DNA from: Oceanipulchritudo coccoides | GTDB lineage: Bacteria > Verrucomicrobiota > Verrucomicrobiia > Opitutales > Oceanipulchritudinaceae | Direction of reading: 5' to 3' | NCBI RefSeq assembly: GCF_010500615.1 | Contig: NZ_JAAGNX010000003.1 | Location: 62,001 to 126,000 of the forward strand | Length of the DNA stretch: 64,000 nucleotides | Part shown: piece by piece, positions 29,701-37,870 of the stretch | How positions within the stretch are numbered: position 1 is the stretch's first letter | How the letters are laid out: every line of letters begins with the position of its first letter | Translations under genes and position numbers: made by a program | Notes under the pieces: model-generated | What the model saw: the letters and a program-made list of their open reading frames with translations, nothing else | The model's database searches: none | What the model was told of the DNA's origin: nothing

Positions 29701-31022
29701 CCAGCAGGGTAACCAATCATGGCTGTCCACGTTGGCTGATAATAAAAGAGAAATGCCACTTCGCCGATTTCCGCCGTCAGCCAGTCCTCCAAGCGCTCTT
29801 TCACAGTGGCGATCATCTTGTCACGTGCCACAATATCTCCCGTCTCGTGGGCCGCCCGGGCCGTCTGGATCAAGCGGTTCATGACTTGCCCCTCATTGTA
29901 GGAATCCGTCCAAGTCGCAAGGGTGTCATCTTCCATCAGGATGATCTTTTCATGCAGCTTTGCCGGGCTGAATCCAGGACTGGTTGAACCAACCGCTGGC
30001 AAGGTTGGCAATATTCCCTGAAAAGCGCGCTCAGTGGCGAAGGTGTTGGAAGCGATCAGCTTCAATTCTCCGCGGATTGAGGAAAGTGATTGACCAGTCA
30101 GCGCAGGAGAATCAGCGCTCAAACGCGACCATTGGTGCGGAAGCAACCCTTGAATGACGGACGTTCCGCTTTCTTCATGCACGGTAACGGTTGTCGTGAA
30201 ATCTGTCCGCAGGGTTGCGCTGGCCTCATCATAGGTCCACGCAACTGCGGTATTTGTTGGTTCAACAAACGCATACTGCCTCCAAGCTGCTGCATTCGTC
30301 GCTGGCGTACCAGCCGGAAGAATTGCCATCGACCAGTAGTTTTCGCCGTCGAGCGAGGAGGTGTATGTACTCCCCGCTTGCGACCAGACCGAATCAGCCG
30401 GGCCATAGACGGCAAAGCTGGCCCCGTCCTCCGAATTGGAAATCACAAGGGTTTCTCCGACAATACTGACAGTCCCCACCTCCACGGTTATCGACGCAAT
30501 GTCTTCATCACCTTTTGTGAAGTAGACAAATGGCATGCCGATACCAGTGGTTGCGCGCAATGAATGCCCGCCCGAATCCCAGCCAATGGTCACCGTCCAG
30601 TCGGAGTAATCGTTTACCGTTGCCTGTGTTGCAGCCAATCCGCTCACACCCACAACGATATTGTTGAAGGGACTCTGTGGTTCCGAGCTGCCGTTTGCTG
30701 TCGAAACGGGCTCAACAAGGCCTATGTCCAGACCGCCCGGCAAGGTGCGCATCGCCATCGGATAATTGAACAGGTTATCCGCGTGGTTGCTGTTCAGCAG
30801 CTTTGACCACCAGTCATTCGTCGGAACAGGGCGGCCCAGCGCGTTACCGCTGAGTTGGGGTGTTCCGCCAGGAATCCCGTTCCGGCCAGCAATGTCCGTC
30901 CCCGGAAAGGTGGTCGTGTAACTGCCGCTGTCTACAGGAACAATCGCTGACTCAACAGTAACTGCTGCAACGAAAGACGTGGCAAGAATGGCAAGGGTAT
31001 TGATTCGAAACAAGGGTCGCAT
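26700..31022 (-). CDS. Secreted multimodular GH81 endo-beta-1,3-glucanase (laminarinase)
   Basis: A 1440-residue secreted enzyme with an N-terminal signal. The catalytic GH81 domain (about 40-740) includes PTNDWWSKLL, NDHHFHWGYFIHAAAFM with Asp450, PLFPFLRSFSPFAGHAW and the active-site block GNDQESSSES with Glu525/Glu529. Downstream modules: an Ig-like domain (about 775-845), a CBM6-like module (about 850-1000), a PKD-like domain (about 1010-1100), another Ig/Big_9-like domain, a CBM56-like beta-1,3-glucan-binding module around 1200-1300 with paired Cys, and a C-terminal block with DPDKDGLLNTFEF that resembles calcium-binding type 3 repeats common in this phylum. The substrate is expected to be laminarin-type beta-1,3-glucan. 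Domain identities beyond GH81 are by eye. Confidence 0.88.
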   Translation of the reverse strand: MRPLFRINTLAILATSFVAAVTVESAIVPVDSGSYTTTFPGTDIAGRNGIPGGTPQLSGNALGRPVPTNDWWSKLLNSNHADNLFNYPMAMRTLPGGLDIGLVEPVSTANGSSEPQSPFNNIVVGVSGLAATQATVNDYSDWTVTIGWDSGGHSLRATTGIGMPFVYFTKGDEDIASITVEVGTVSIVGETLVISNSEDGASFAVYGPADSVWSQAGSTYTSSLDGENYWSMAILPAGTPATNAAAWRQYAFVEPTNTAVAWTYDEASATLRTDFTTTVTVHEESGTSVIQGLLPHQWSRLSADSPALTGQSLSSIRGELKLIASNTFATERAFQGILPTLPAVGSTSPGFSPAKLHEKIILMEDDTLATWTDSYNEGQVMNRLIQTARAAHETGDIVARDKMIATVKERLEDWLTAEIGEVAFLFYYQPTWTAMIGYPAGHGQDNNLNDHHFHWGYFIHAAAFMEQFEPGWASQWGGMVDLLVRDAASPDRNDPLFPFLRSFSPFAGHAWANGFATFPFGNDQESSSESMQFNSSLIHWGAVTGNTAIRDLGIYLYTTEQTAIEEYWLDINNRTFKPGYGYSLASRIWGNGYDNQTFWTGDIAAAYGIELYPIHGGSFYLGENTAYAASLWTEMTQNTGILQQAANDNLWHDIYWQFLAFTDPAAAIALYDANPSRNLKFGVSDAQTYYWLHSMNALGQIDSSVTADDPLAVVFNKEGTKTYVAHNYSTSPKTVQFSDGASLLVAPSSLATSVDLPFSGSISTPFSTAPAGNTVPLTITIEGDDSSLTSVEFYDGSNWIGTLYEAPYTLQTEALSLGSHTFYARLYAGTEFAITGLTTVKVGDAFPFTGTPIQLPGTFEAGAYDLFEGGVGQGITYQDASVGNNGDYRTSEYVDASSDANEGAVVGWISDGEWLEYTVDVATSGLYSMDFRYASGNDAGGGPLFLELDGRIASPQKTVPTTGGWSTFATQTLNNIELREGIHVLRLNFAAGELNLGRLTFTYTGPLGYQPPVADAGIDGTVVIPATTATLDGSGSTAPSGGTLSYFWEQVTGPAVATISSPTDPIPSVTDMVANGIYRFKLTIDDGANEDFDEVEILRGDLAARPPTVSILSPSSGSNGLAGQALTINMAANDPDGEVVRVDLFNGDTWLGSLTEAPYTFEWYPPEGTHSLSAEVVDSDNLTATSSTVSFTANPPQPCTEASTSGNFAYEFSSTGESHSITFIPSRSGVGANIVIFYYGIGGGPYPGYIISPNTPFSLNVSDGDTIGFYFTYSVPEGGERNSIDENASYTIGTCGVPIETDPDIALLNWQNEHFDPVDLANPALEGSLWGAFADPDKDGLLNTFEFITGEDPLVANEYPLNLHTNPVTGKVMIRYPWRAGLPAELGWISWSHDLATWSDSGTTTSAVNMKDGVELREVSIEAMDTNPDLPIFIRMETTP

Positions 31023-31124
31023 CCGATACCGTATTCATGCGTATTCTTAATTGACAACCTAAAATTGCACTAAATTGCACCTGTTTAAACAGACCCGTCC
31101 CGGTGCCATGGATTACGGGTGACC

Positions 31125-32483
31125 TCACGGATCCCGATCAGTAATCGGCGCTCGGCGCCCCCTGTCCCGGTTCTGGGGAACCCGTCGAGGGGCGTCATCA
31201 GTTCGCCGGTAGACAGGGGTGGTAACGGTTGACCGGGAGACTGAGCGTGAGGTATCAGGCGGTGGCAAAGTGACCTTGGGCGGCGTTTTCTCAACAGCGG
31301 CGGGAGGAGTCCTTCTGGGTGGTTTTTTGGCGACCTCGGGTGGCTTGGGTCTTTCAACCGGTCGCTTGAAACGATCTTGCCGATTAGTGACGCGACCGGA
31401 GGTATCGACCTGTTTGCGTCGGTCCCGGTAGTCCCCGACCCTCTCCTGATCTTGCCTTGGATTGGTGCGGACGCGCTCATCACGTGAAGGGTTTGGTCTG
31501 TCGACAGGCCTTTTTAGACGCTCTTCCCGACTGGGAACACGGTCGGTGATGTCGACCCGTCTGGTTCGGTCCCGAAGGTCTCCAATTCTCTCATCGTGGG
31601 CACGCTTTCTGGATGAATCCACGTACCGGCGGCGATCGTACCGGTCATTCAAGTCACGACTGCGATAGTATACGCCCTTGCGGTGGACAGGTTCATGCCG
31701 CCATCTCGGAGCATCCCGAAGATGATCCCGTCTGTTATGGACACGGCGGAAATCGTATCGGTCGCGGCCCCGATGGTCGTGGTAAATGACAATGCTTCGC
31801 CGTGACCAGTCACAGCTACTGAAATAGAATGAGCTGGATACGCGGAACCCACGGCTCCACGAAAAACCGATGCTGCTGTGGTAGGCCGGACGGCCATACC
31901 AGTAAACAGGCGGATAATTGGGCCACCACCAGTCACCGTAAACAATTCGCGTGCTGTAATAAGGCACGTACACGACCTCCACACGGGCCGGTTCAATGAT
32001 GATCTGTTCAGGGGTTTCCTCTACCCTGACGTGCTCAAGGGAAGCGAGGTTACCTGTTTCCAAGGCCTTCGAACGCAAATTCTGGACTGTCTCCATGACC
32101 TGCTCCTCCTGGATCAGGAAGGCATCCCCCAAACGACGGGTCCAGGACAGGTTCCGATCCATCAGCTGGATCAGCTCTGGGAAACCTACGAGGCTTTTCA
32201 CGCTATCGTCCCAACTCTCATCCTCAACGGCACGGACCGCTTCATCGCCCTCAAGGCCTTCATTGGCTTGCGACCAACGCGAAGCTTCGACCACTTCGAG
32301 GGGATAAGTCGCTGCCATCAGGACCTGCGACAAGAGCACATCCGGATACAGGGCAACAGGGGCTAGCATCTGGTCCAGCTCGGGTTGCGTGAAATAGCTC
32401 TCCTCTTCCTCTTGGGCCCACAAAATCGGGCAGAGCGAGGTGATCAGAAGCGAGACAATCAGGGGATATTTATAAAACTTCAT
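31125..32483 (-). CDS. Exported DUF3300 protein with arginine/aspartate-rich repeats
   Basis: A 452-residue protein with a signal peptide (MKFYKYPLIVSLLITSLCPILWA) and a DUF3300 domain of about 180 residues (ELDQMLAPVALYPDVLLSQVLMAATYP, VEASRWSQAN, VVYVPYYSTRIVYGDWWWP). From about residue 230 the sequence is low-complexity and extremely rich in Arg, Asp and Tyr, with recurring units such as DRRRYVD, DRVPSREERLKRP and GRVTNRQDRFKRP. Such tails can bind polyanions or the cell surface. It is 100 bp upstream of nothing on its strand and may follow its own promoter. Confidence 0.82.
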   Translation of the reverse strand: MKFYKYPLIVSLLITSLCPILWAQEEEESYFTQPELDQMLAPVALYPDVLLSQVLMAATYPLEVVEASRWSQANEGLEGDEAVRAVEDESWDDSVKSLVGFPELIQLMDRNLSWTRRLGDAFLIQEEQVMETVQNLRSKALETGNLASLEHVRVEETPEQIIIEPARVEVVYVPYYSTRIVYGDWWWPNYPPVYWYGRPAYHSSIGFSWSRGFRVSSSFYFSSCDWSRRSIVIYHDHRGRDRYDFRRVHNRRDHLRDAPRWRHEPVHRKGVYYRSRDLNDRYDRRRYVDSSRKRAHDERIGDLRDRTRRVDITDRVPSREERLKRPVDRPNPSRDERVRTNPRQDQERVGDYRDRRKQVDTSGRVTNRQDRFKRPVERPKPPEVAKKPPRRTPPAAVEKTPPKVTLPPPDTSRSVSRSTVTTPVYRRTDDAPRRVPQNRDRGRRAPITDRDP

Positions 32484-32715
32484 TTTGACTCCTTTCGGGG
32501 TAGAGGAGATGAGCGAAATTGCAGGTCCTCTATCCTACTATGAGGTTTAACGAAGTCAATTGTTCCAATATTCACCTGAATTGATAGAAACTCGGAATTT
32601 GGCGTTGCCCGAAGGATTCGCCAAATGTAAAACAAATCTGTGTTGAGCCTCTGCGGTTCATTAGCAAAGGGCGGAATTCATCAAGAAATCGAGTCCGTCG
32701 CTGATCAAATCCACA

Positions 32716-33975
32716 ATGAAGAGTGCAATGAAATATCTACTGATCCTGATCGCCGGATCACTGTTTCAAAGTCAACTGGGTGCTTCCTGGACACGAATCA
32801 TACACCGGGACGATCCCAGCGGCTACCAATGGATCGGGACACAATGGGCCTATGATGCCGGGGATGGCTGGAAGTATCTTCCGCATGCCGGAATCTGGGT
32901 TCACGCAACATCAGGATGGGAGGAGAACATCCGCTGGCAGGACTCCTCCGGGTGGCATCAGGTTGACTTGCAGTGGGTCTTTGAAACCGGTACCGGGTGG
33001 ATGCAGATTGAGGCTTCAACTGGCTGGATGCATATATTTGATCAACCGGACGGACCACCGGAATCAAGGGAGTTCGCCTTGATTCCCGCGGGTAGCTTTC
33101 TCATGGGAGATTCTTTTAATGAAGGAAACTGGTGGGAATGGCCGGTTCATGAGGTGGAGGTCTCCACTTTCCAGATGCAGAAGACTGAGGTCACCAACGC
33201 CCAGTTTGCCGATGTCATGAACTGGGCCATTGCACAAGGCGATGTCGAAGTCAGGTACTTTGTGCTTTGGTATCAGGACAGCAGCAAACTGCTACAAAGC
33301 GGCCAACTCTGGAAGGAAGGGCATGAGCTGAATTGGAATGGCTCACGCCTGATGGTGCTCCCGGGCCGTGAGGATCATCCCTGTGTCAATGTCACTTGGT
33401 TCGGGGCGATGGCTTACTGTTATTTCCTAACCGAGATGGAGGGCTTGCTGAATCAGGCGGTTGACCTTCAGGACTGGAGCATGGATCTCTCTGCGTCCGG
33501 CTACCGCTTGCCAACCGAGGCCGAGTGGGAAAAAGCAGCCCGCGGGGGACTGGTCGGGAAGCGGTTCCCGTGGGGAGACACGATTGATCACAGCAAGGCA
33601 AACTACAGGGCCAACGGGGAGCGATTCAGTTATGACACCAGTTCGTACACTACCGAAACCTGGCATCCGGATTGGGTTGGCGATTCCTCTGTAAATCCCT
33701 TCACCTGCTCCGTCACAACCTTTCCTCCCAACGGTTTCGGACTCTATCAAATGGCCGACAACGTGTCAGAGTGGTGCTTTGATGCCTATGCCTCCAACTA
33801 CTACGAGACATCACCCTCCAAGGATCCGATGGGCCCTCCAGCCTACGGTGTGAATATCCTCCGCGGTGGGACTTGTTCCTCCGCCGCGGACATTTGCCGG
33901 GTCACTTATCGATTTGGGAACCAAGCCAGTGGCACTGGAAGTAATACCGGTTTCCGGGTTGTCCGAAGTGAATAA
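32716..33975 (+). CDS. Secreted FGE/SUMF1-domain protein with N-terminal W-rich repeats
   Basis: A 419-residue protein with a signal (KYLLILIAGSLFQSQLGAS). Residues about 25-115 are a Trp-rich repeat region: WTRIIHRDDPSGYQWIG, TQWAYDAGDGWKYL, GIWVHATSGWEENIRWQ, GWHQVDLQWVFETGTGWMQ. The rest is a formylglycine-generating-enzyme-like (SUMF1) domain with FALIPAGSFLMGD, KTEVTNAQFADV, YRLPTEAEWEKAARGG and the ending GSNTGFRVVR. Many bacterial members of this fold are not sulfatase-modifying but bind ligands or act in other roles. It faces a HAF-repeat protein whose C-terminus has similar W-rich repeats. Confidence 0.88.
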   Translation: MKSAMKYLLILIAGSLFQSQLGASWTRIIHRDDPSGYQWIGTQWAYDAGDGWKYLPHAGIWVHATSGWEENIRWQDSSGWHQVDLQWVFETGTGWMQIEASTGWMHIFDQPDGPPESREFALIPAGSFLMGDSFNEGNWWEWPVHEVEVSTFQMQKTEVTNAQFADVMNWAIAQGDVEVRYFVLWYQDSSKLLQSGQLWKEGHELNWNGSRLMVLPGREDHPCVNVTWFGAMAYCYFLTEMEGLLNQAVDLQDWSMDLSASGYRLPTEAEWEKAARGGLVGKRFPWGDTIDHSKANYRANGERFSYDTSSYTTETWHPDWVGDSSVNPFTCSVTTFPPNGFGLYQMADNVSEWCFDAYASNYYETSPSKDPMGPPAYGVNILRGGTCSSAADICRVTYRFGNQASGTGSNTGFRVVRSE

Positions 33976-33985
33976 GGCGCAGTTG

Positions 33986-35485
33986 TTAGAACGGAATGTA
34001 GGTCCAGTCGCCATCCTTTGCTGACTCAGTAGATAAGCGATGGAGCCAGGTTTTCAGTTTGCGTGAGTATTTCCAGGGACTCCCGTCAGACGCGAGCTCA
34101 CCCAGTTGTTCAACGCTGGATAATGGCATGTAGACCCATGCCCCGTTCCGGCTGATGTGTTCAGGCAAAACATGCACCCACCCGTGGATTCGGTGTACGA
34201 ACACCCATGGCGATTGGGAAATGTTTACATCCTGAAGGAATGGGCCTGTCTCAACAGTTGTCTCATCGTCCTCCACGGGCCAGCCAGACCAACTTCCATG
34301 CTCGCTGAAAACCAACCGGAAAGCCTCCTGTTGGCCTTTTTCATTCCGTCCATACCCGACAATAAAGCGGCCGCTTTGGCTGATGGCACGCGCTTCCTCC
34401 ATCCGGAAGCCTTCCCGGTCAATATTGTAATTGTCGGCCCATTCATTGAGTGACAGTGCGGGATAGACTCCTTCATCACCACCGATCCAAACTGTTGCCT
34501 CCCGATCTGTTGAATTGGGCCAAAGGCTAATGGTGCTGAAGCCGACCACAATATTTCCATCACCTGAAACGTCATAGGCGACAGACTGCCTGTATCTATC
34601 ATCCAAATGATCGAGCTGACGCATCACGTCGTTCTCCCAACGGAAGGCAGGCCAGTTTAAAGCCTCGCCAATCACATCCATGGGTGTTGTAGCCTGCCCC
34701 ACCACTACAGATCCATCAGCAGAGACCGCATAGGCACGGCTGGAATCTGTTCCCTCGATAACCGCATAGTCTGTCTGGAGGTCCTTATAATATTCAGGCT
34801 TATTAAGATTCTCCAAGTCCTCCAGATTGCCCTGCCAGCGGAAGGCATGATAGATATTGGAATAATAACTCAGTCGTCTTGAGCCAACGACCGTCCCATT
34901 GTTTGCCACGTCTTCAGCTCTTAATCCACCCACATTTTCCGGATTAATACTGCGTAGTATATCGTCCCCGATCTTGATGAAAGCGTGTAGATAATTAAGG
35001 CTTTCCCCCTCACCAACAATCAGTCTCCCGTCAGGTGAGACAGCTGTGGCCACACTGCCCCAGGTACTCGTCGGGGCATCATTGATGAAGCCCATGGAAT
35101 CGGGAAACATTGAGCCGCGTGCCCATCGTGTTGCTTCCGGATAATCCTGTCCGCGACTTTCTCCCACGATGACGCTTCCGTCACTGGAAATGCCAAAGGC
35201 ACGGCTCATCTGATCGGCTTGGTTCAAAAAGCCCATATGGTGAATTTCACCAAAGCTGTAATTGAAGGCCTCATTTCTTCCGGATTCAATTTCGCTGTAG
35301 CCGACCACAATGCTCCCGTCATTTGAGACATCCTCCGCATGGCTCCAGACATAATTCCCCTCTGTGAGGCCACCGAGCCTCGTAATTCCCCTGCCCGTAC
35401 TCAAACTCCAAACAGGTCCACATGTGAGGACCAGACAAGATGTGTAGACCAAAAGCCGGAGATTGCCGGCACATTTACCCTTCAT
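33986..35485 (-). CDS. Secreted HAF-repeat protein with C-terminal W-rich repeats
   Basis: A 499-residue protein with a signal peptide (LRLLVYTSCLVLTCGPVWS). The body consists of HAF-type beta-propeller-like repeats, each with an ending of the kind SxDGSVIVGxSR or SADGSVVVGQAT (at least seven units across residues 55-390). The C-terminal 90 residues change character to W-rich repeats (SPWVFVHRIHGWVHVL, NGAWVYMPLSS, GSPWKYSRKLKTWLHRL, KDGDWTYIPF). These resemble the N-terminal repeats of the facing FGE-domain protein. The ends of the two genes are 10 bp apart. Exported, likely surface bound; function unknown. Confidence 0.83.
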   Translation of the reverse strand: MKGKCAGNLRLLVYTSCLVLTCGPVWSLSTGRGITRLGGLTEGNYVWSHAEDVSNDGSIVVGYSEIESGRNEAFNYSFGEIHHMGFLNQADQMSRAFGISSDGSVIVGESRGQDYPEATRWARGSMFPDSMGFINDAPTSTWGSVATAVSPDGRLIVGEGESLNYLHAFIKIGDDILRSINPENVGGLRAEDVANNGTVVGSRRLSYYSNIYHAFRWQGNLEDLENLNKPEYYKDLQTDYAVIEGTDSSRAYAVSADGSVVVGQATTPMDVIGEALNWPAFRWENDVMRQLDHLDDRYRQSVAYDVSGDGNIVVGFSTISLWPNSTDREATVWIGGDEGVYPALSLNEWADNYNIDREGFRMEEARAISQSGRFIVGYGRNEKGQQEAFRLVFSEHGSWSGWPVEDDETTVETGPFLQDVNISQSPWVFVHRIHGWVHVLPEHISRNGAWVYMPLSSVEQLGELASDGSPWKYSRKLKTWLHRLSTESAKDGDWTYIPF

Positions 35486-35648
35486 GATTCTTCCCCCCGT
35501 AAGTTTTGAATAATATCCCGTGCCTATGCACGAACCCGTATTTTTCTTAACGAACTTTTAGGCAGACGGCAATCCTAACCGTATCATGGCCGCTCATCAA
35601 TCTTGCCATCGACCAGGGGCTTTCTTCCCGGCGCGCCGCGCTGGCAAA

Positions 35649-36752
35649 TCAGCGGATGGGCAGACGGAACCAGAATGTACTTCCGTTGCCGACCTCGCTC
35701 TCGACCCCGATTGTTCCACCATGGGCTTCAACGGCCAACTTGCAGAATGTCAGTCCAAGGCCGGTGGAGTATTTCTGTTTCTTGTTCTGCATCTCTACCT
35801 GTCCGAACCTTTCAAAGATCTTCTCATGAAATTCCGGTGAGATTCCCGATCCTGTGTCCGAAACAGAGACTTTCACCTCATGATCCGCCTTCTCCAGTTC
35901 GAGACGAACCGTCCCGTCGGGAGGAGTGAATTTGACAGCGTTGCCAATCAGGTTGGCAATCACCCTTTCAATAATGCTTTGGTCGCAGTTCACGGGCAAC
36001 GTCTCTAAAGTGGATTCAAAGACGACACTTGGACCGTATTTCAGTGTCTGGTAAGGAACGACGGTCTCTTCTGCTAAGAGGACAATATCCTGGTCCGCCA
36101 TATCCAACGGCATTTCATCATTATCAAAACGGCTGACATCCAATAAGGAACTCACCATCTCAATCAACCCCATGCAGGATTTTGTGATCGAATCCACATG
36201 TCCGTTTTCCCTGTCGCCAAGGTTTCCGTTCATTTTCAGGATCTCCAGATGACCGCTCATAAGAGCCAATGGGCCACGCATGTCATGAACCACCATGTGC
36301 ACCAAGTTGTCCCTCAGGGCTTCCAGTTCGCGAAGCTGGTTATAGGCCGCTTCAATCTTCAGGCGCTGTCTGTTGACTTTCAGATGCGTCTCTACCCGTG
36401 CCAGGACAACCGCCGGGGTTATTGGTTTGGAAATGTAATCGACCGCACCCAGCGCGAGGCCTTTTGTTTCATCCTGGATTTCCCCTTTTGCCGTGACAAA
36501 AATTATGGGGATATTTTTTGTTTCCTCCACTTCCTTCAACTTCCGACAGACTTCATATCCGTCCATCCCCGGCATCATGATATCAAGCAGAATGAGATCA
36601 GGCGCCTCTTGGGCACAAAGCGAAAGGGCTTTCTCTCCGCTCGTGGCTACCCTCGTGCGGTAATTTGACGACAACAGGTCGACCAGTAAATCGATATTGG
36701 CCGGTGTATCGTCAACGATGAGTAGACTTTCTTGTTCTGCCTTGTTGGTCAT
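35649..36752 (-). CDS. Hybrid response regulator-histidine kinase
   Basis: A 367-residue two-component protein with the receiver first. The receiver (about 10-125) shows DD pair in IVDDTPAN, phosphoacceptor Asp57 in LILLDIMMPGMDG and Lys109 in YISKP. A HisKA domain follows with His156 in VVHDMRGPLAL, then an HATPase with NLIGNAVKFTPPDG, DTGSGISP and GLGLTFCKLAVEAHGG. No sensor or membrane domain is present, so it acts in the cytoplasm and probably receives phosphate from another kinase. The gene is alone. Confidence 0.93.
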   Translation of the reverse strand: MTNKAEQESLLIVDDTPANIDLLVDLLSSNYRTRVATSGEKALSLCAQEAPDLILLDIMMPGMDGYEVCRKLKEVEETKNIPIIFVTAKGEIQDETKGLALGAVDYISKPITPAVVLARVETHLKVNRQRLKIEAAYNQLRELEALRDNLVHMVVHDMRGPLALMSGHLEILKMNGNLGDRENGHVDSITKSCMGLIEMVSSLLDVSRFDNDEMPLDMADQDIVLLAEETVVPYQTLKYGPSVVFESTLETLPVNCDQSIIERVIANLIGNAVKFTPPDGTVRLELEKADHEVKVSVSDTGSGISPEFHEKIFERFGQVEMQNKKQKYSTGLGLTFCKLAVEAHGGTIGVESEVGNGSTFWFRLPIR

Positions 36753-36904
36753 TAATAAAGCAAGGAAGCTGAGCTCCCCTGCGTGTATTACCTATTGGCA
36801 GACTCCGACAAGGTTTGCAAGTCACCCGTGGCCAAATGAAAAAAATGGGGTCCCAAAGCGGACGAAAAACGAACCTCTCGCTGGGTTGCTTACCTTTTTG
36901 ACAC

Positions 36905-37114
36905 TCAGAGTTTCCAATCCCTACCGGAGAACCTAACTCTTCTATTATTGGATGGGAAATTTTTGGAGACATCGCTGACCCAGCGACAGTAGGCTTCGTT
37001 GTTCTCCAAATTGGGTAAAACAAAAACAGGACTTCTTTCTTCCCCTGATTGAATCCATCCCCTCTCCGTGAGATCCCTGAAGGATTTTTTATCTGATTCA
37101 GTTAAGCGAGCCAT
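36905..37114 (-). CDS. Small protein paired with a nucleotidyltransferase
   Basis: A 69-residue, basic protein (MARLTESDKKSFRDLTERGW) that overlaps the 3' end of the nucleotidyltransferase gene by 17 nt. The N-terminal half looks like a small winged or helical domain. Not a HEPN protein: no R-x4-6-H motif is seen. Together with the upstream gene it forms a two-gene cassette, which could be a toxin-antitoxin-like pair, though order and sequence do not fit a known type. Confidence 0.65.
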   Translation of the reverse strand: MARLTESDKKSFRDLTERGWIQSGEERSPVFVLPNLENNEAYCRWVSDVSKNFPSNNRRVRFSGRDWKL

Positions 37115-37655
37115 ACAACTTCCTTAATTCCTCCAATTTGTCCGTTTTACCGAACAAATCAAGGTAATCCCCGATCAAGTCCCAGTCGATTGACTGCTTG
37201 TTCTGGCCGGCGTTTTCAATCAGCAGACGAATATCCAGCCAATCTGAAGAGGCTCTGGAAGGATCATTAGTAGCAGCCTGGATTTTTAATCCGATCAAAT
37301 CCTCAACTTGTACGACAGGTAAACTCAATTCACTGCTAAGGGAAACTCTATCGGCCCGTTTCAGCATACTGAGCGATGGACCACGAAAAGCATGCAAAAT
37401 GTCGATTCGTCCCAAATCCAGGTCCGATGATTCGTAGTGTGAAACGTTCTCACTGTGGAAAGTCCTTTTATAACCGGATTGGGTGAATATCTGATCAGCT
37501 GTACTCAGATCGTCCAGCATGAGTATGAAATCCAGATCCACGGTAGCTCGCTGTACTCCCCTTAATCCCATGGCAAATCCACCGATCAGAGCATACCGTA
37601 CGCCTTCTTTGTCCAATCGCTGGATGACTCTCTCAACCACAGAAATAAAATCCAT
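37098..37655 (-). CDS. Nucleotidyltransferase (AbiEii/MNT-like fold)
   Basis: A 185-residue protein of the DNA-polymerase-beta-like nucleotidyltransferase superfamily. The core motif LIGGFAMGLRGVQRATVDLDF contains the GG pair (residues 25-26) and the Asp40-x-Asp42 metal site. Downstream, VEDLIGLKIQAATNDPSR and DWLDIRLLIENAG match the AbiEii/DUF6036-type families whose members modify tRNA or act as toxins or antitoxins. It is the first gene of a cassette with the small protein overlapping its end. Its substrate cannot be read from sequence. Confidence 0.85.
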   Translation of the reverse strand: MDFISVVERVIQRLDKEGVRYALIGGFAMGLRGVQRATVDLDFILMLDDLSTADQIFTQSGYKRTFHSENVSHYESSDLDLGRIDILHAFRGPSLSMLKRADRVSLSSELSLPVVQVEDLIGLKIQAATNDPSRASSDWLDIRLLIENAGQNKQSIDWDLIGDYLDLFGKTDKLEELRKLYGSLN

Positions 37656-37752
37656 GGTTTAAAGTTACCTTGTATCCCCTAATTCGCCAAGATTGGAATT
37701 TTTCCCGGTCTTGATCAAAAAATGGCCTGCCATCCGAAGCCTTGGCGAAAAA

Positions 37753-37830
37753 TGGGGTGGCTAACCGGACTTGAACCGGCGACCCCTGGTACCACAAACC
37801 AGTGCTCTAACCAACTGAGCTACAACCACC
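37753..37830 (-). tRNA. tRNA-His(GTG)
   Basis: The minus strand folds as a complete cloverleaf with acceptor GTGGTTG/TAGCCAC, a standard D arm, anticodon stem CTGGT/ACCAG around loop TTGTGGT (anticodon GTG) and T arm with GTTCAAGTC. The base before the acceptor (G at 37830) can pair with C73 at 37756, the His-specific identity element, and CCA (37755-37753) is encoded. A TTGACA-like -35 (37869-37874) lies 40 bp upstream, with a poor -10 box. Confidence 0.95.
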
Positions 37831-37870
37831 ACAAATAGGAAGAAAAAAAGAAAGGGCTCTGGCGGCCTTG

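Noticed and set aside
36905-37655. MNT/HEPN toxin-antitoxin pair
   Set aside because: The small protein lacks a HEPN motif and is too short.
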